Both the position numbers and the translations under genes were made by a program. Shown piece by piece: positions 1-8,253 of a stretch of DNA of 51,577 nt. This stretch comes from Nevskia soli. GTDB taxonomy: Bacteria > Pseudomonadota > Gammaproteobacteria > Nevskiales > Nevskiaceae. The stretch's first letter is position 1, and the number at the start of each line of letters is the position of its first letter. The notes beneath the pieces were generated by a model. That model saw only the letters and a list, made by a program, of their open reading frames with translations, did not search any database and was not told where the DNA came from. The DNA lies in contig JAMFRN010000244.1 of NCBI GenBank assembly GCA_026224805.1, forward strand, positions 1 to 51,577. Reading direction: 5' to 3'.

Positions 1-1773
1 GAGTACGTGCCCTGCTTCGGCCTGACCGAGCCGACTGCCGGCTCCGACGCCGCCTCGATCAAGGCCGAAGGCGTGGTATTCAAGGACAGCGACGGCGAGA
101 CCAAGATCAAGCTCAATTTCCGCAAGCGCTACATCACCCTGGCGCCGATCGCCAACCTCGCCACCATCGCCTGCCATCTGCACGATCCGCAGCAGCTGCT
201 GGGCAAGGAAGAGAACGTCGGCATCACCTGCGTGCTGGTGCACCAGGGCACGCCGGGCTTCAGCAACGGCGATCACCATGACCCCATCGGCGATCCGTTC
301 TACAACGGCCCGCTGATCGGCAAGGACGTGGTGGTGCCGCTGAAGAACATCATCGGCGCCGCGGGCGGCGCCGGCCAGGGCTGGCGCATGCTGATGGAAC
401 AGCTGGCCGGCGGCCGCATGGTCAGCCTGCCTGCCGGCGGCGTCGGCGGCGCCAAGGCGGTGGCCTCCGTGGTCGGCCCCTATTCGATGGTGCGCCAGCA
501 GTTCGGCATCGCCATCGGCCGCATGGAGGGCGTGGAAGAGAAGGTGGGCAAGATCGCCGGCCTCACCTACATGCTCGACGGCGCGCGCATCTTCGGCTGC
601 TCGGCGGTGGACAGCGGCGTCCAGCCGCCGGTGGTCTCGGCGGTGATGAAGGCCTACACCACGGAAATCGCGCGCGAGCTGATCAGCGACGGCATGGACG
701 TGATGTCCGGCGCCGGCGTGATGCAGGGGCCGAACAACATCCTCGGCATGGGCTACAAGTCGGCGCCGGTGGGCATCACCGTGGAAGGCGCCAACATCAT
801 GACGCGCACCCTGATGATCTTCGGCCAGGGCGCCACCCGCTGCCATCCCTATGCGCTGAAAGTGGTGGAAGGGGTGGAGAAGAACGACGTCGCCCTGTTC
901 CGCAACAACCTGGTGAGCTGGATCGGCCACTTCATCCTCAACATCGTGCGCAGCTGGGTGCATTACCTGAGCCGCGGCTTCACCGCCGGCTCGCCGGTCG
1001 ACGGCCCCACCGCCAAGTACTACCGCCGCCTCGGCTGGAGCGCCACGCGCTATGCGGTGCTGACCGATCTGGCCATGTTCACCATCGGCGGCAAGCTCAA
1101 GGTGCGCGGCAAGCTCACCGGCCGCTATGCCGACGCGCTGGCCTGGCAGATCCTGGCCACCGGCGCGCTGCGCCGCTGGGAAGCCGAAGGCCGCAAGGCC
1201 GAAGACCTGCCGCTGCTGCACTACTCGGTGCAATACGCGCTGGCCCGGACGCAGGAAGCCTTCGCCGGCATCTACGCCAACTTCGGCGGCGGCCTGCCCG
1301 GCTTCTGGCTGCGCACGGTCGGCGCCCTGATGCTGCGCCTCAATCCGCTGGGCCATCTGCCCAGCGACAAGCTCAGCCACCAGGCGGCGCAGGCGATCCA
1401 GTCGCCGAGTGAGCAGTACCGCCGCCTGACCCGCGACGTGTTCGTCTCGCCGGACGAGAACCTCGGCGTCGGCCGCCTGCTCAAGGCCTTCAAGCTGGTC
1501 AGCGAAGCCGAGCCGGTGCTGGCGAAAATCCATGCCGCGCAGAAGGGCGGGCAGCTGCCGCGCGGCGCCGCCGACGAACTGGCGCAGGATGCCGCCAACC
1601 AGAAGCTGATCAGCGCCGAGGAAGCCGCCCTGGTGCGCAAGGCCACCACGGCCCGGCTGGAAGCGATCGAGGTGGACGTGTTCACACCGGAGCAGTACTT
1701 CGGCGTGATCGCCAAGAACGGCGGCCTGCAGCTGGGCGGAGCCCCGCAGTTGAAGCGGGCCGCCAACGCCTGA
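1..1773 (+). CDS. fadE: acyl-CoA dehydrogenase, FadE type (5' end missing)
   Basis: This is the first dehydrogenation step of fatty acid beta-oxidation, making trans-2-enoyl-CoA with FAD. The reading frame is open from base 1 (it begins E-Y before the GTG at 7), so the N-terminal part lies outside the window. About 590 codons are visible of a family that is usually about 810 residues long. The start shows the acyl-CoA dehydrogenase signature LTEPTAGSDAAS. Further in is VEGANIMTRTLMIFGQGATR, characteristic of the long FadE subfamily, and then the long C-terminal extension typical of FadE (DUF1974). The gene ends in TGA just before a strong terminator, so it closes its transcript. The nearby acyl-CoA synthetase would supply its substrate. 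Family assignment is secure; chain-length specificity cannot be read. Confidence 0.93.
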   Translation, partial: EYVPCFGLTEPTAGSDAASIKAEGVVFKDSDGETKIKLNFRKRYITLAPIANLATIACHLHDPQQLLGKEENVGITCVLVHQGTPGFSNGDHHDPIGDPFYNGPLIGKDVVVPLKNIIGAAGGAGQGWRMLMEQLAGGRMVSLPAGGVGGAKAVASVVGPYSMVRQQFGIAIGRMEGVEEKVGKIAGLTYMLDGARIFGCSAVDSGVQPPVVSAVMKAYTTEIARELISDGMDVMSGAGVMQGPNNILGMGYKSAPVGITVEGANIMTRTLMIFGQGATRCHPYALKVVEGVEKNDVALFRNNLVSWIGHFILNIVRSWVHYLSRGFTAGSPVDGPTAKYYRRLGWSATRYAVLTDLAMFTIGGKLKVRGKLTGRYADALAWQILATGALRRWEAEGRKAEDLPLLHYSVQYALARTQEAFAGIYANFGGGLPGFWLRTVGALMLRLNPLGHLPSDKLSHQAAQAIQSPSEQYRRLTRDVFVSPDENLGVGRLLKAFKLVSEAEPVLAKIHAAQKGGQLPRGAADELAQDAANQKLISAEEAALVRKATTARLEAIEVDVFTPEQYFGVIAKNGGLQLGGAPQLKRAANA

Positions 1774-1788
1774 GGATCGGCTGGCCGC

Positions 1789-1828
1789 AAAAAGGCCCGT
1801 CGCGGGAATACCCGCGACGGGCCTTTTT
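1789..1828. terminator. bidirectional rho-independent terminator
   Basis: A 13-bp GC-rich stem (GGCCCGTCGCGGG at 1794-1806 pairing with 1811-1823) closes a 4-nt loop. It has five A residues on its left and five T residues on its right, so it gives a U-tract on both strands. It sits between the stop of fadE (1773) and the stop of the convergent kinase-like gene (1849), and can end both transcripts. Confidence 0.92.
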
Positions 1829-1848
1829 AGTTGGCGTGCCTCAAACTT

Positions 1849-3615
1849 TCAATCACTCAACTTGAAATTGATCGGCATGCTCAAATCGATTTCGGGACTG
1901 TTCGGCAGGTAGTCGGCTGGCAGCGGCGCAAAGCGGCGGATGCGCAGGAACACGTCCAGCGCTTCGCTGTTCAGCGCCGTATAAGCGCTACGCTGCAGCA
2001 GATCGGTCTTGACGACCGAGCCGTCGCGGCGCAGCCTGACCTTGACCATGATGTCGCCTTCCTCTCCAGCCTGCAGGGATCGCTGCGGATAGTGCAGGTT
2101 CTGCCGGATGGTGCTGGTGGCGTCGCGGTACCAGGCGACGGGCCAGTCCTGGGCACTGCGCATCGGTACGGGGGCGCCGGCCACCACCGTGCTCTGTGCG
2201 GCCTGGACCTCCTTCTCCTTGCGCAGCCGGTCCACTTCATCCTGCAGCTGCCTGAGATGCTCGGCGGCGGCGATCTCCTCCTGCGTAGGCGCCGGTGCAG
2301 CGGCGGCGGTCGCGGCGGCAACCGGCGCGGCAGCCGCGGTCCGGTTGCTGGCGGCGGCCGTCCTGGACTGCTCCTGCTGGACGGCCTGGTCCCGTTGCGC
2401 CTGCACTTGGTCACGGGCATCGGCGAGCTTCTTTTCCTTGGCCATCAGGTCCAGCGCCAGGCGATCGAGTCCGCCGTCGTTCTGCACCGGCGCGGGGGCC
2501 GCGCCGGCCGCGGCATCCGCGGCAGCTGGGGCGGCGGGTGCAGCCGCGGCAGCGGCAGGCCGCGCCGGCGCTGGCTGCGATGACGCGGCCTGCTCATTGG
2601 AAACACCGGCCGGGCGCAGCACGAAGTAGCCGCCGGCAGCGGCCGCCACCACCACCACGCCGATCAGCAGGGGCAACCTGGAGCGCGGCCGGGAAGCGGG
2701 CGCGTCCGCGGGCACCCGTTCGAATGGCTGTTCCTGCTCCTGCGTGGCCTCGCCCTGCAGCGCCGCGCGCCAGGCGGCCACCGACTGCGGCCTTTGTTCG
2801 GCGCTGAGGTGCAGCGATTCGTCGATCGCGGCCGTCAGGGACTCGGAGCAGCGCACCCGCGCATTCATCGACACCGGCGCCAGGGCCGGGCCGCTGGCGC
2901 GGCTGCGCGCATCCGGCGGCGCCTGGCCGGTGACGACGCGATAGGCGGTGGCGCCGAGCGCATACAGGTCGGTCCAGGCTCCGTGCGGGCCGGCCATGTA
3001 GAACTCTTCGGGCGCGGCGTAAGGCGGCGTGCCGGCGCTGAATACGGTGCGCGCCTTGAACCGGATCGGCGCCCGCAACACGCCGAAATTGCTCAGCACG
3101 GCGCCGTCGTCCGGCCGCACCAGCAGGTTCTCGGGCCGGATGTCCCGGTGCAGCAGGCCGACCGCGTGAGCCTGCTCCAGCCCTGCCAGTACCGGCGCCA
3201 GCAGCCGGCGCAACTGCGCCTCGCTGAGTACGCCTTCACGCTCGAGGATCGTCGCCAGGGTTTCCCCGGGGACCCGCTCGGTGACGTAGTAGCCGGTGCC
3301 ATTGGCCTCGAACTGCTTGAGCACACGGATCAGCCCGGGGTGATTGAGCTTCTGCAGCAGCGCCGCCTTGTCGAGGAAGCTGCGCAGCCAGAAGCGCAGC
3401 GGCGTTCGGTCCTCAGCGTCGCGCGCCTTGACCACTCCGTCCTCGCGCAGGGCGAACTCCTGCGGCAGGAACTCCTTGACGACCACCTCGCTGCCCGCCG
3501 CATCGCGGGCCAGATAGGTGATGCTGTAACGCCCTTGTTCCAGTACGCCGGCAATTTCAAAAGCATCAAGCCGCGTACCCGCCGCCAGAGGCGGCGCAGT
3601 CTGCACAGTACTCAT
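1849..3615 (-). CDS. membrane protein with degenerate Ser/Thr kinase domain and TonB-like C-terminus
   Basis: 588 residues. Residues 18-290 resemble a Hanks-type kinase of the VKEFLP subgroup: the beta-3 lysine (K47), HRD at 156-158 and APE at 201-203 are present. The metal-binding DFG is NFG (176-178), the HRDxKPxN lysine is arginine (HRDIRPEN) and the glycine-rich loop is degenerate (LEQGRYSITYLA), so it may be a pseudokinase. One membrane segment (about 314-334) follows, then a long Ala/Pro-rich linker with charged coiled-coil stretches. The last 90 residues form a TonB-C-like domain (YPQRSLQAGEEGDIMVKVRL). The predicted topology is cytoplasmic kinase fold and periplasmic TonB-like end, suggesting signalling across or anchoring to the envelope. 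An SD-like AAGGGAG precedes the ATG. Activity is inferred to be weak or absent, not proven. Confidence 0.85.
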   Translation of the reverse strand: MSTVQTAPPLAAGTRLDAFEIAGVLEQGRYSITYLARDAAGSEVVVKEFLPQEFALREDGVVKARDAEDRTPLRFWLRSFLDKAALLQKLNHPGLIRVLKQFEANGTGYYVTERVPGETLATILEREGVLSEAQLRRLLAPVLAGLEQAHAVGLLHRDIRPENLLVRPDDGAVLSNFGVLRAPIRFKARTVFSAGTPPYAAPEEFYMAGPHGAWTDLYALGATAYRVVTGQAPPDARSRASGPALAPVSMNARVRCSESLTAAIDESLHLSAEQRPQSVAAWRAALQGEATQEQEQPFERVPADAPASRPRSRLPLLIGVVVVAAAAGGYFVLRPAGVSNEQAASSQPAPARPAAAAAAPAAPAAADAAAGAAPAPVQNDGGLDRLALDLMAKEKKLADARDQVQAQRDQAVQQEQSRTAAASNRTAAAAPVAAATAAAAPAPTQEEIAAAEHLRQLQDEVDRLRKEKEVQAAQSTVVAGAPVPMRSAQDWPVAWYRDATSTIRQNLHYPQRSLQAGEEGDIMVKVRLRRDGSVVKTDLLQRSAYTALNSEALDVFLRIRRFAPLPADYLPNSPEIDLSMPINFKLSD

Positions 3616-3990
3616 CGTGACTCCCTTTCCCCACCGCGCGCCGCCGTATGCTTCGGCGGTCGTGCAGCTGCCGGTATCCCTGTGGAATCGCCGACATCAC
3701 GCTAATGGATGCACCGATGCCACACGGAGGCGCCGCCCTGGCGGGGCCGTTAGCCGGTGTACCGGTACTTGTATGCCTATAGTTCTAGTGTCGCAACAAT
3801 CCTGCCGTCAAGTGGCAAACCGCCTCTGTCAAGTAAAAATTATGGGTAATAGCCAAAAATTTGGGGCTTGCCGCCCGAATCCGAGCGCATTGACGAACGT
3901 TTGGTTAGGATGACGAACTCAGGAGCGGATGTTCAAAAACGCGGGCAGCTCCCCCACTACCCGAAAAGCCTCCAAAAAGCCGAGGAGACG
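3616..3990. other. divergent intergenic region, probable promoters
   Basis: These 375 bases separate the kinase-like gene (leftward) from the acyl-CoA synthetase (rightward). The part from about 3770 to 3920 is clearly richer in A and T than the flanking genes, as expected of promoter DNA. It contains TTGACG at 3890-3895, but I find no well-spaced -10 partner, so I do not place a promoter exactly. An in-frame upstream extension of the synthetase exists (from 3868) but lacks family similarity. Confidence 0.5.
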
Positions 3991-5649
3991 ATGAGCGAAA
4001 CGCTGAATCCGGTGCAGATGCTGCTTCATAGGGCACAAACCACTCCGAACGCCCCCTATCTGCACCAGCCCGGCAAGGGCGCGTGGCATAGCTATAGCTG
4101 GGCCGAGGTCGCCGAGCAGTCGCGGCGCATGGCGGCGGCATTGCAGGCGCTGGGCGTGCCGGCGGGGAGCGCCATCGCCATCACCGGCATGAATACCGCG
4201 CACTGGTTCATGGCCGATTTCGCCGCCGGCATCGGCGGCTATGTCGGCGTCGGCCTGTATCCGAAGCAGTCCGAGGACGCGGTGCGCTTCATCATCGGTC
4301 ATTGCGAGGCCAAGGTGGTGTTCGTCGGGCCGATGCCGGACGTGGACAGCTTCATGTCCTGCCTGCCCAAGGACGTGATCCGCATCGCCCTGCCCTATCC
4401 GGGCGTGCCGGCCTGCGAACACAGCTGGGACGACCTGATCGCCGGGCATGCCCCGCTGGCCCAGCCGGCGCCGCGGCAGCCGGATGATCCCTGGAGCCTG
4501 ATCTATACCTCCGGCACCACCGGCAACCCCAAGGGCGTGATCGTCACCGGGCGCAACCTGATGTTCACCATCGACGGCGCTGTGCGCGCCATGCCGGCCC
4601 GCCCGGAGGGTGAGCACTTCCTGTCCTACCTGCCGCTGGCCCACGCTTTCGAGCGCGGCGCGGTGGAAAGCGTCAGCGTCTATCTCGGCGCCCAGGTGTG
4701 GTTCCTGGAAAACCTGGAGAAGCTGGGCGATACGCTGAAGGAAGTGCGGCCGACGCGCTTCTACGGCGTGCCTCTGGTGTGGACCCGCATCCAGGGCCAG
4801 ATCCTCAAGCAGCTGCCGCAGAAAAAGCTCGACAAGGTGCTGCGGATTCCGCTGCTGTCGGGCTACGTCAAGCGCAAGATCCGCAAGGGCCTGGGCCTGG
4901 ACCGCTGCTGGCTGCGGGTCAGCGGCGCCGCGCCGCTGCCGCTGCCGGTGATGAAGTGGTACAGCAAGCTCGGCATCGACATCTACCAGGGCTATGGCAT
5001 GACCGAGAACTCGATCTATGCCACCGTCAACCTGCCCGGCGCCAACCGCATCGGCAGCGTCGGCAAGCCCCAGTTCGACTCGCTGATCCGCATCGGCGAA
5101 GGCGGCGAGATCCAGAACAAACACCCCGGCGTCACTCCCGGCTACTTCAAGGATCCGCAGAAAACCGCCGAATTGTTTACCGCCGACGGCTGGCTGCGCA
5201 CCGGCGACGTCGGCCGCCTCGACCAGGACGGGTATCTCTACATCACCGGCCGCGTCAAGGAAATCTTCAAGACGCTGAAGGGCAAGTACGTCACCCCGGC
5301 GCCGATCGAAGGCGCCTTCAGCAGCAACAGCGACATCGACCAGATGTGCCTGGTCGGTTCCGGCCTGTTCCAGCCGGTGCTGGTGGTGTCGCTGACCGCC
5401 GAGGCGCAGAAGAAGTCGCGCGAGGTGGTGGAAAAGGAACTGCTGGCGACGATGGAACAGGTCAACACCACCCTCGAAGCGCACGAGGCCATCGCCAAGA
5501 TCTTCGTCAGCAAGGATGCGTGGACCATCGACAACAACCTGATGACGCCGACCATGAAGGTGCGGCGCAACGAGGTGGAGAAGCGCTTTGGCGAGGAAGT
5601 GCAGGCTTGCGAGAGCCGGCGGGATGTGAAGGTGGTGTGGGAGGCTTAG
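3991..5649 (+). CDS. long-chain acyl-CoA synthetase (AMP-binding, ANL family)
   Basis: Activates a carboxylic acid, probably a long-chain fatty acid, to acyl-AMP and then acyl-CoA. 552 residues. The ATP-binding loop YTSGTTGNPKG is at about 172-182, the adenine-binding motif YQGYGMTEN in the middle, and TGDVGRLDQDGYLYITGRVKEI marks the hinge to the C-terminal domain; the conserved late lysine lies in the segment TPTMKVRRN. The length and the GKYVTP-type C-terminal segment fit the FadD15/FAA-like long-chain group rather than acetyl-CoA synthetase. The ATG at 3991 has GAGGAG six bases upstream and starts where the homology starts, so I prefer it to an upstream in-frame start at 3868. Likely monocistronic; functionally linked to fadE. 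Confidence 0.9.
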   Translation: MSETLNPVQMLLHRAQTTPNAPYLHQPGKGAWHSYSWAEVAEQSRRMAAALQALGVPAGSAIAITGMNTAHWFMADFAAGIGGYVGVGLYPKQSEDAVRFIIGHCEAKVVFVGPMPDVDSFMSCLPKDVIRIALPYPGVPACEHSWDDLIAGHAPLAQPAPRQPDDPWSLIYTSGTTGNPKGVIVTGRNLMFTIDGAVRAMPARPEGEHFLSYLPLAHAFERGAVESVSVYLGAQVWFLENLEKLGDTLKEVRPTRFYGVPLVWTRIQGQILKQLPQKKLDKVLRIPLLSGYVKRKIRKGLGLDRCWLRVSGAAPLPLPVMKWYSKLGIDIYQGYGMTENSIYATVNLPGANRIGSVGKPQFDSLIRIGEGGEIQNKHPGVTPGYFKDPQKTAELFTADGWLRTGDVGRLDQDGYLYITGRVKEIFKTLKGKYVTPAPIEGAFSSNSDIDQMCLVGSGLFQPVLVVSLTAEAQKKSREVVEKELLATMEQVNTTLEAHEAIAKIFVSKDAWTIDNNLMTPTMKVRRNEVEKRFGEEVQACESRRDVKVVWEA

Positions 5650-5708
5650 GCTCCGGCCTCTTCCTCACTCTGTGCCCCTTCGCACAGCACCGCGACGCCC
5701 TGACTTCA

Positions 5709-5912
5709 GTCCCCTCTCCCCCAGGGGGAGAGGGCGTAGGGTAGGGGTGGTTGCGGCGCATGCGGCCAGAACTGGATCCCCGCCTGCGCGGGGATGACGC
5801 TGAGCGCTGAGTGAGCTCTGGTCCCTTCCTCGATACGGCGGGGACATTCGGAACAGCATGCCCGCTGCGCGGGCACTCGGGACGAACGGAGTTCGGTGCC
5901 TGGTCAGGTAAA
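5709..5912. repeat. composite dispersed repeat, copy 1
   Basis: Three modules follow one another: the hairpin CCCCTCTCCCCC-AGGGGGAGAGGG (5711-5734) with a GGTAGGGGTGGTTGCGG tail; a CCCCGCCTGCGCGGGGATGACG hairpin; and CTCGATACG... CGCGGGCACTCGGGACGAACGG ending in GAGTTCGGTGC. The same modules occur in the same order at 45859-46037. This copy is longer and more decayed in the third module. Confidence 0.8.
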
Positions 5913-5930
5913 AAGCGTCCCTCACTCCAG

Positions 5931-5957
5931 CCCTCTCCCCACTCCGTGGGGAGAGGG
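5931..5957. repeat. CCCTCTCCCC hairpin, solo copy
   Basis: A perfect 10-bp inverted repeat (CCCTCTCCCC / GGGGAGAGGG) with a 7-nt loop, just beyond the 3' end of purU. It is the same module as in the composite repeats and may help end the purU transcript, though there is no U-tract. Confidence 0.7.
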
Positions 5958-5974
5958 AGAACATCCGCGACGCC

Positions 5975-6847
5975 TCAATTGAACACGATGGTCTTGTTGC
6001 CGTCGACGATGATGCGATCCTCGACATTCCAGCGCACCGCCCGCGCCAGCACCTGCCGCTCCAGATCCCGCCCCAGCCGCCGCAGGTCGTCGATCTCGTC
6101 GCTGTGCGAAACGTGGGCGGTGTCCTGCGAGATGATCGGCCCCTGGTCCAGCTCGGTGGTTACGTAGTGCGCGGTAGCGCCGATGATCTTGACGCCGCGC
6201 TCGTAGGCCTGCCGGTAGGGATCGGCGCCGACGAAGGCCGGCAGGAAGGAATGGTGGATGTTGATGATGCGGTTCGGATAGCGCGCCACGAACGCCGGGC
6301 CGAGGATGCGCATGTAGCGCGCCAGCACCAGGAAGTCGGCGCTGTCGCCGATCAGCTCCAGCATCCGCGCCTCGGCCTGTTCGCGCTGCGCGGCGGTGTC
6401 TTGCGGCACGTGATGGAAGGGGATGCCGAAGGCCTCGACCGCGACGCGCAGCTTGTCGTGGTTGGAAATGACGCAGGGAATGTCCACCAGCAGCTCGCCG
6501 CGCTGCCAGCGCCACAGCAGCTCCAGCGCGGCATGATCGTGGGCCGACACCAGCACCGCCATGCGCGGCCGCTCCGCGGCGTAGCTGATGTGCCAGTCCA
6601 TGTTGTAGCGGCGGCCGGCGGCCTCTTCGAAGGCGCGCTCCAGCTCGGCGCGGGTCACGTCGAGCTTCGGTGTCTGGAACTCCAGGCGCATGAAGAACAG
6701 GCCGCCGCTGGGATCGGTGGAATGCTGGTCCAGCTCGGTGATGTTGGCGCCGTGCTGGAACAGGAAAGTGGTCACGGCGGCGACGATGCCGGGCTGGTCG
6801 GCGCAACGGATCAGCAGGCGGGCGAAGGATTCAGCAGCCACGGGCAA
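5975..6847 (-). CDS. purU: formyltetrahydrofolate deformylase
   Basis: Hydrolyses 10-formyl-THF to formate and THF, balancing one-carbon pools and supplying formate for purine synthesis. 290 residues, close to the usual 280-290. An N-terminal ACT regulatory domain (about 8-90, LLIRCADQPGIVAAVTTFLF) is followed by a formyltransferase-fold domain with CVISNHDKLR, the catalytic-site region NIHHSFLPAFVGADPY and the end motif TTELDQGPIISQD. The start fits the ACT domain. It appears to be a single-gene unit: a hairpin at 6881-6920 separates it from the gene upstream, and its 3' end faces repeats. Assignment is strong because the ACT plus formyltransferase combination is specific to PurU. Confidence 0.95.
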   Translation of the reverse strand: MPVAAESFARLLIRCADQPGIVAAVTTFLFQHGANITELDQHSTDPSGGLFFMRLEFQTPKLDVTRAELERAFEEAAGRRYNMDWHISYAAERPRMAVLVSAHDHAALELLWRWQRGELLVDIPCVISNHDKLRVAVEAFGIPFHHVPQDTAAQREQAEARMLELIGDSADFLVLARYMRILGPAFVARYPNRIINIHHSFLPAFVGADPYRQAYERGVKIIGATAHYVTTELDQGPIISQDTAHVSHSDEIDDLRRLGRDLERQVLARAVRWNVEDRIIVDGNKTIVFN

Positions 6848-6880
6848 TACTCACATCGGCAAACGGGATCGGACAGAACC

Positions 6881-6920
6881 GGGGAGCGCCATCCGGGCCA
6901 GGGCTGGAATGGCGCTCCCC
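6881..6920. terminator. strong hairpin downstream of the thioredoxin-like gene
   Basis: A perfect 12-bp stem (GGGGAGCGCCAT at 6881-6892, ATGGCGCTCCCC at 6909-6920) with a 16-nt loop sits four bases after the stop of the thioredoxin/TPR gene on the minus strand. No U-tract follows, so it may act as a 3'-end stabiliser or a weak terminator rather than a classical one. Confidence 0.6.
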
Positions 6921-6924
6921 GCCT

Positions 6925-8253
6925 TCAATTCAGGGCAACGAGCGCCTTGAGCTTGGCGGCCTGCTCAGGGAACCAGGGGCCGTTGGCCTTGAGCGCATCG
7001 GCCACCGCCTGCTTGGCGTCATCCGGGCGATTGAGCTTGAGCAGCGCCTGCGCCTGCTGTTCGGCCACATTGAGCCGGTTGACGCCATAGGCCTTGGGCG
7101 CGGCCTGCTGCAGATAGATCAATGCCTGCTGGTACTGGCCGCGGGCGGCCAGGCTCTTGCCGAAGCGGTAGTAGTAGACGTAATCGTCCGGATAGGCGGC
7201 AATCAGTTTGGGATAGAGCAGATCCAGTTCGTCGGTCTTGCCGGCGCGGTCGAGGAACACGCGCAGGTTGTCGGCGAGGTTGCGGTCCTTCTTCAGGTTG
7301 CCGCCGAGGCGCTGCTTGACGTCGGCGATGGCGCGCTCGAGCACGTCCTCCCGGGCCTGCGGGTACTTGAGCACCTCGTCCAGGTCGGCGGTGGTCAGCA
7401 CCGCGCTGCGCGCGTCGGCGCAGCTGGGATGTGAAACGAAGATCTGGCCATAAAGCTGATGTGTCATCACCGGCTTCTGCCCGGCCAGCAGGCTGGTCTT
7501 GGCGGCGTCCGGCAGGCTGGCGGTGCATTCCATCACTCGGTCCAGCTCGTAGGCACGATCGCAGCCGAGGTCGCCGGCCAGCACCGCGGGCGCCAGCGCC
7601 GCGCACTGCGCCGCATTCTTGTTCTGGCTGGCCTGCATCAGCTGCAGGCGCTCGCTCCACAGCCTGGCCCGTCCGTCCTTGTCCAGCGCCGCCTGCGCCG
7701 GCTGCGGCAGGGTGCTGCGCCAGGCCAGCCCGCCGTCGGCGTCATTGCGCGCGTAATAGGCCTTGAGCACCTCGTGCGCGGCCTTCAGCGAGGCCGGGCT
7801 GCCGTCCTTGACCTTGCCGCGCACCTCATCCAGCGAAGTGGTGCGGGCCATGATGGCGTCGAGCTGGCGGTAGAACTCGGAGCGGGTCTGCTCGGCCAGG
7901 ATGCGCCCCAGCTCGTCGCCGCTCTCGTTGAGCACGACGTAGCTGGGCAGAGCCTTGACCGTGAGGCGCTGCTCCCAGTAGTTGCCCTCCGGCGCGTCGG
8001 CATCCAAGTCCACCAGCACCGCCTCGCGCTTGACCTTGTCCCACTCGGGGCCGACCAGGACGTTGTGCGCCATGTAGTAGCAGGAGTAGCACCAGGGCGC
8101 ATGGAATTCGATCAGGATCGACGCGTGCCGCGCCGCCGCATCCTTCAGGGCCTCGTCAAGCGGCGGCTGCCAGGTGTCGGCGTGCGCCGCCCCGGCCAGC
8201 AACAGCAGGGAAGCGGCGAGTTCAGTCCAGCGGCGGCAGGTTTTTGGGCGCAT
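6925..8253 (-). CDS. periplasmic thioredoxin-like protein with TPR-like C-terminus
   Basis: 442 residues from the preferred ATG. A signal peptide (about 1-25, ending GAAHA) is followed by a thioredoxin-fold segment with the active-site pair in APWCYSCYYM (C55, C58), preceded by a helix DEALKDAAARHASILIEF as in DsbD-C or DUF255-type domains. The C-terminal 130 residues (YDDYVYYYRFGKSLAARGQY, then further helices) look like tetratricopeptide repeats. It probably handles disulfides or scaffolds in the periplasm; the substrate is unknown. The start chosen overlaps the upstream gene by 32 bases and puts the signal peptide at the N-terminus. Longer in-frame starts reach 8322 but would bury it. It is the last gene of the run beginning at 10959. 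Confidence 0.78.
   Translation of the reverse strand: MRPKTCRRWTELAASLLLLAGAAHADTWQPPLDEALKDAAARHASILIEFHAPWCYSCYYMAHNVLVGPEWDKVKREAVLVDLDADAPEGNYWEQRLTVKALPSYVVLNESGDELGRILAEQTRSEFYRQLDAIMARTTSLDEVRGKVKDGSPASLKAAHEVLKAYYARNDADGGLAWRSTLPQPAQAALDKDGRARLWSERLQLMQASQNKNAAQCAALAPAVLAGDLGCDRAYELDRVMECTASLPDAAKTSLLAGQKPVMTHQLYGQIFVSHPSCADARSAVLTTADLDEVLKYPQAREDVLERAIADVKQRLGGNLKKDRNLADNLRVFLDRAGKTDELDLLYPKLIAAYPDDYVYYYRFGKSLAARGQYQQALIYLQQAAPKAYGVNRLNVAEQQAQALLKLNRPDDAKQAVADALKANGPWFPEQAAKLKALVALN

Larger units (their letters stand above)
5650..5974. other. convergent intergenic region filled with dispersed repeats
   Basis: These 325 bases between the synthetase stop and the purU stop carry no gene. 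A small hairpin (CTGTGC/GCACAG) lies near 5670-5690. The rest is a composite of hairpin repeats (5709-5912) that is present again near 45859-46037, plus a further CCCTCTCCCC/GGGGAGAGGG hairpin at 5931-5957. Confidence 0.8.

Noticed and set aside
3890-3911. A sigma-70 promoter (TTGACG ... TAGGAT) before the acyl-CoA synthetase
   Set aside because: The spacing between the boxes is about 10 bp, far from 16-18.
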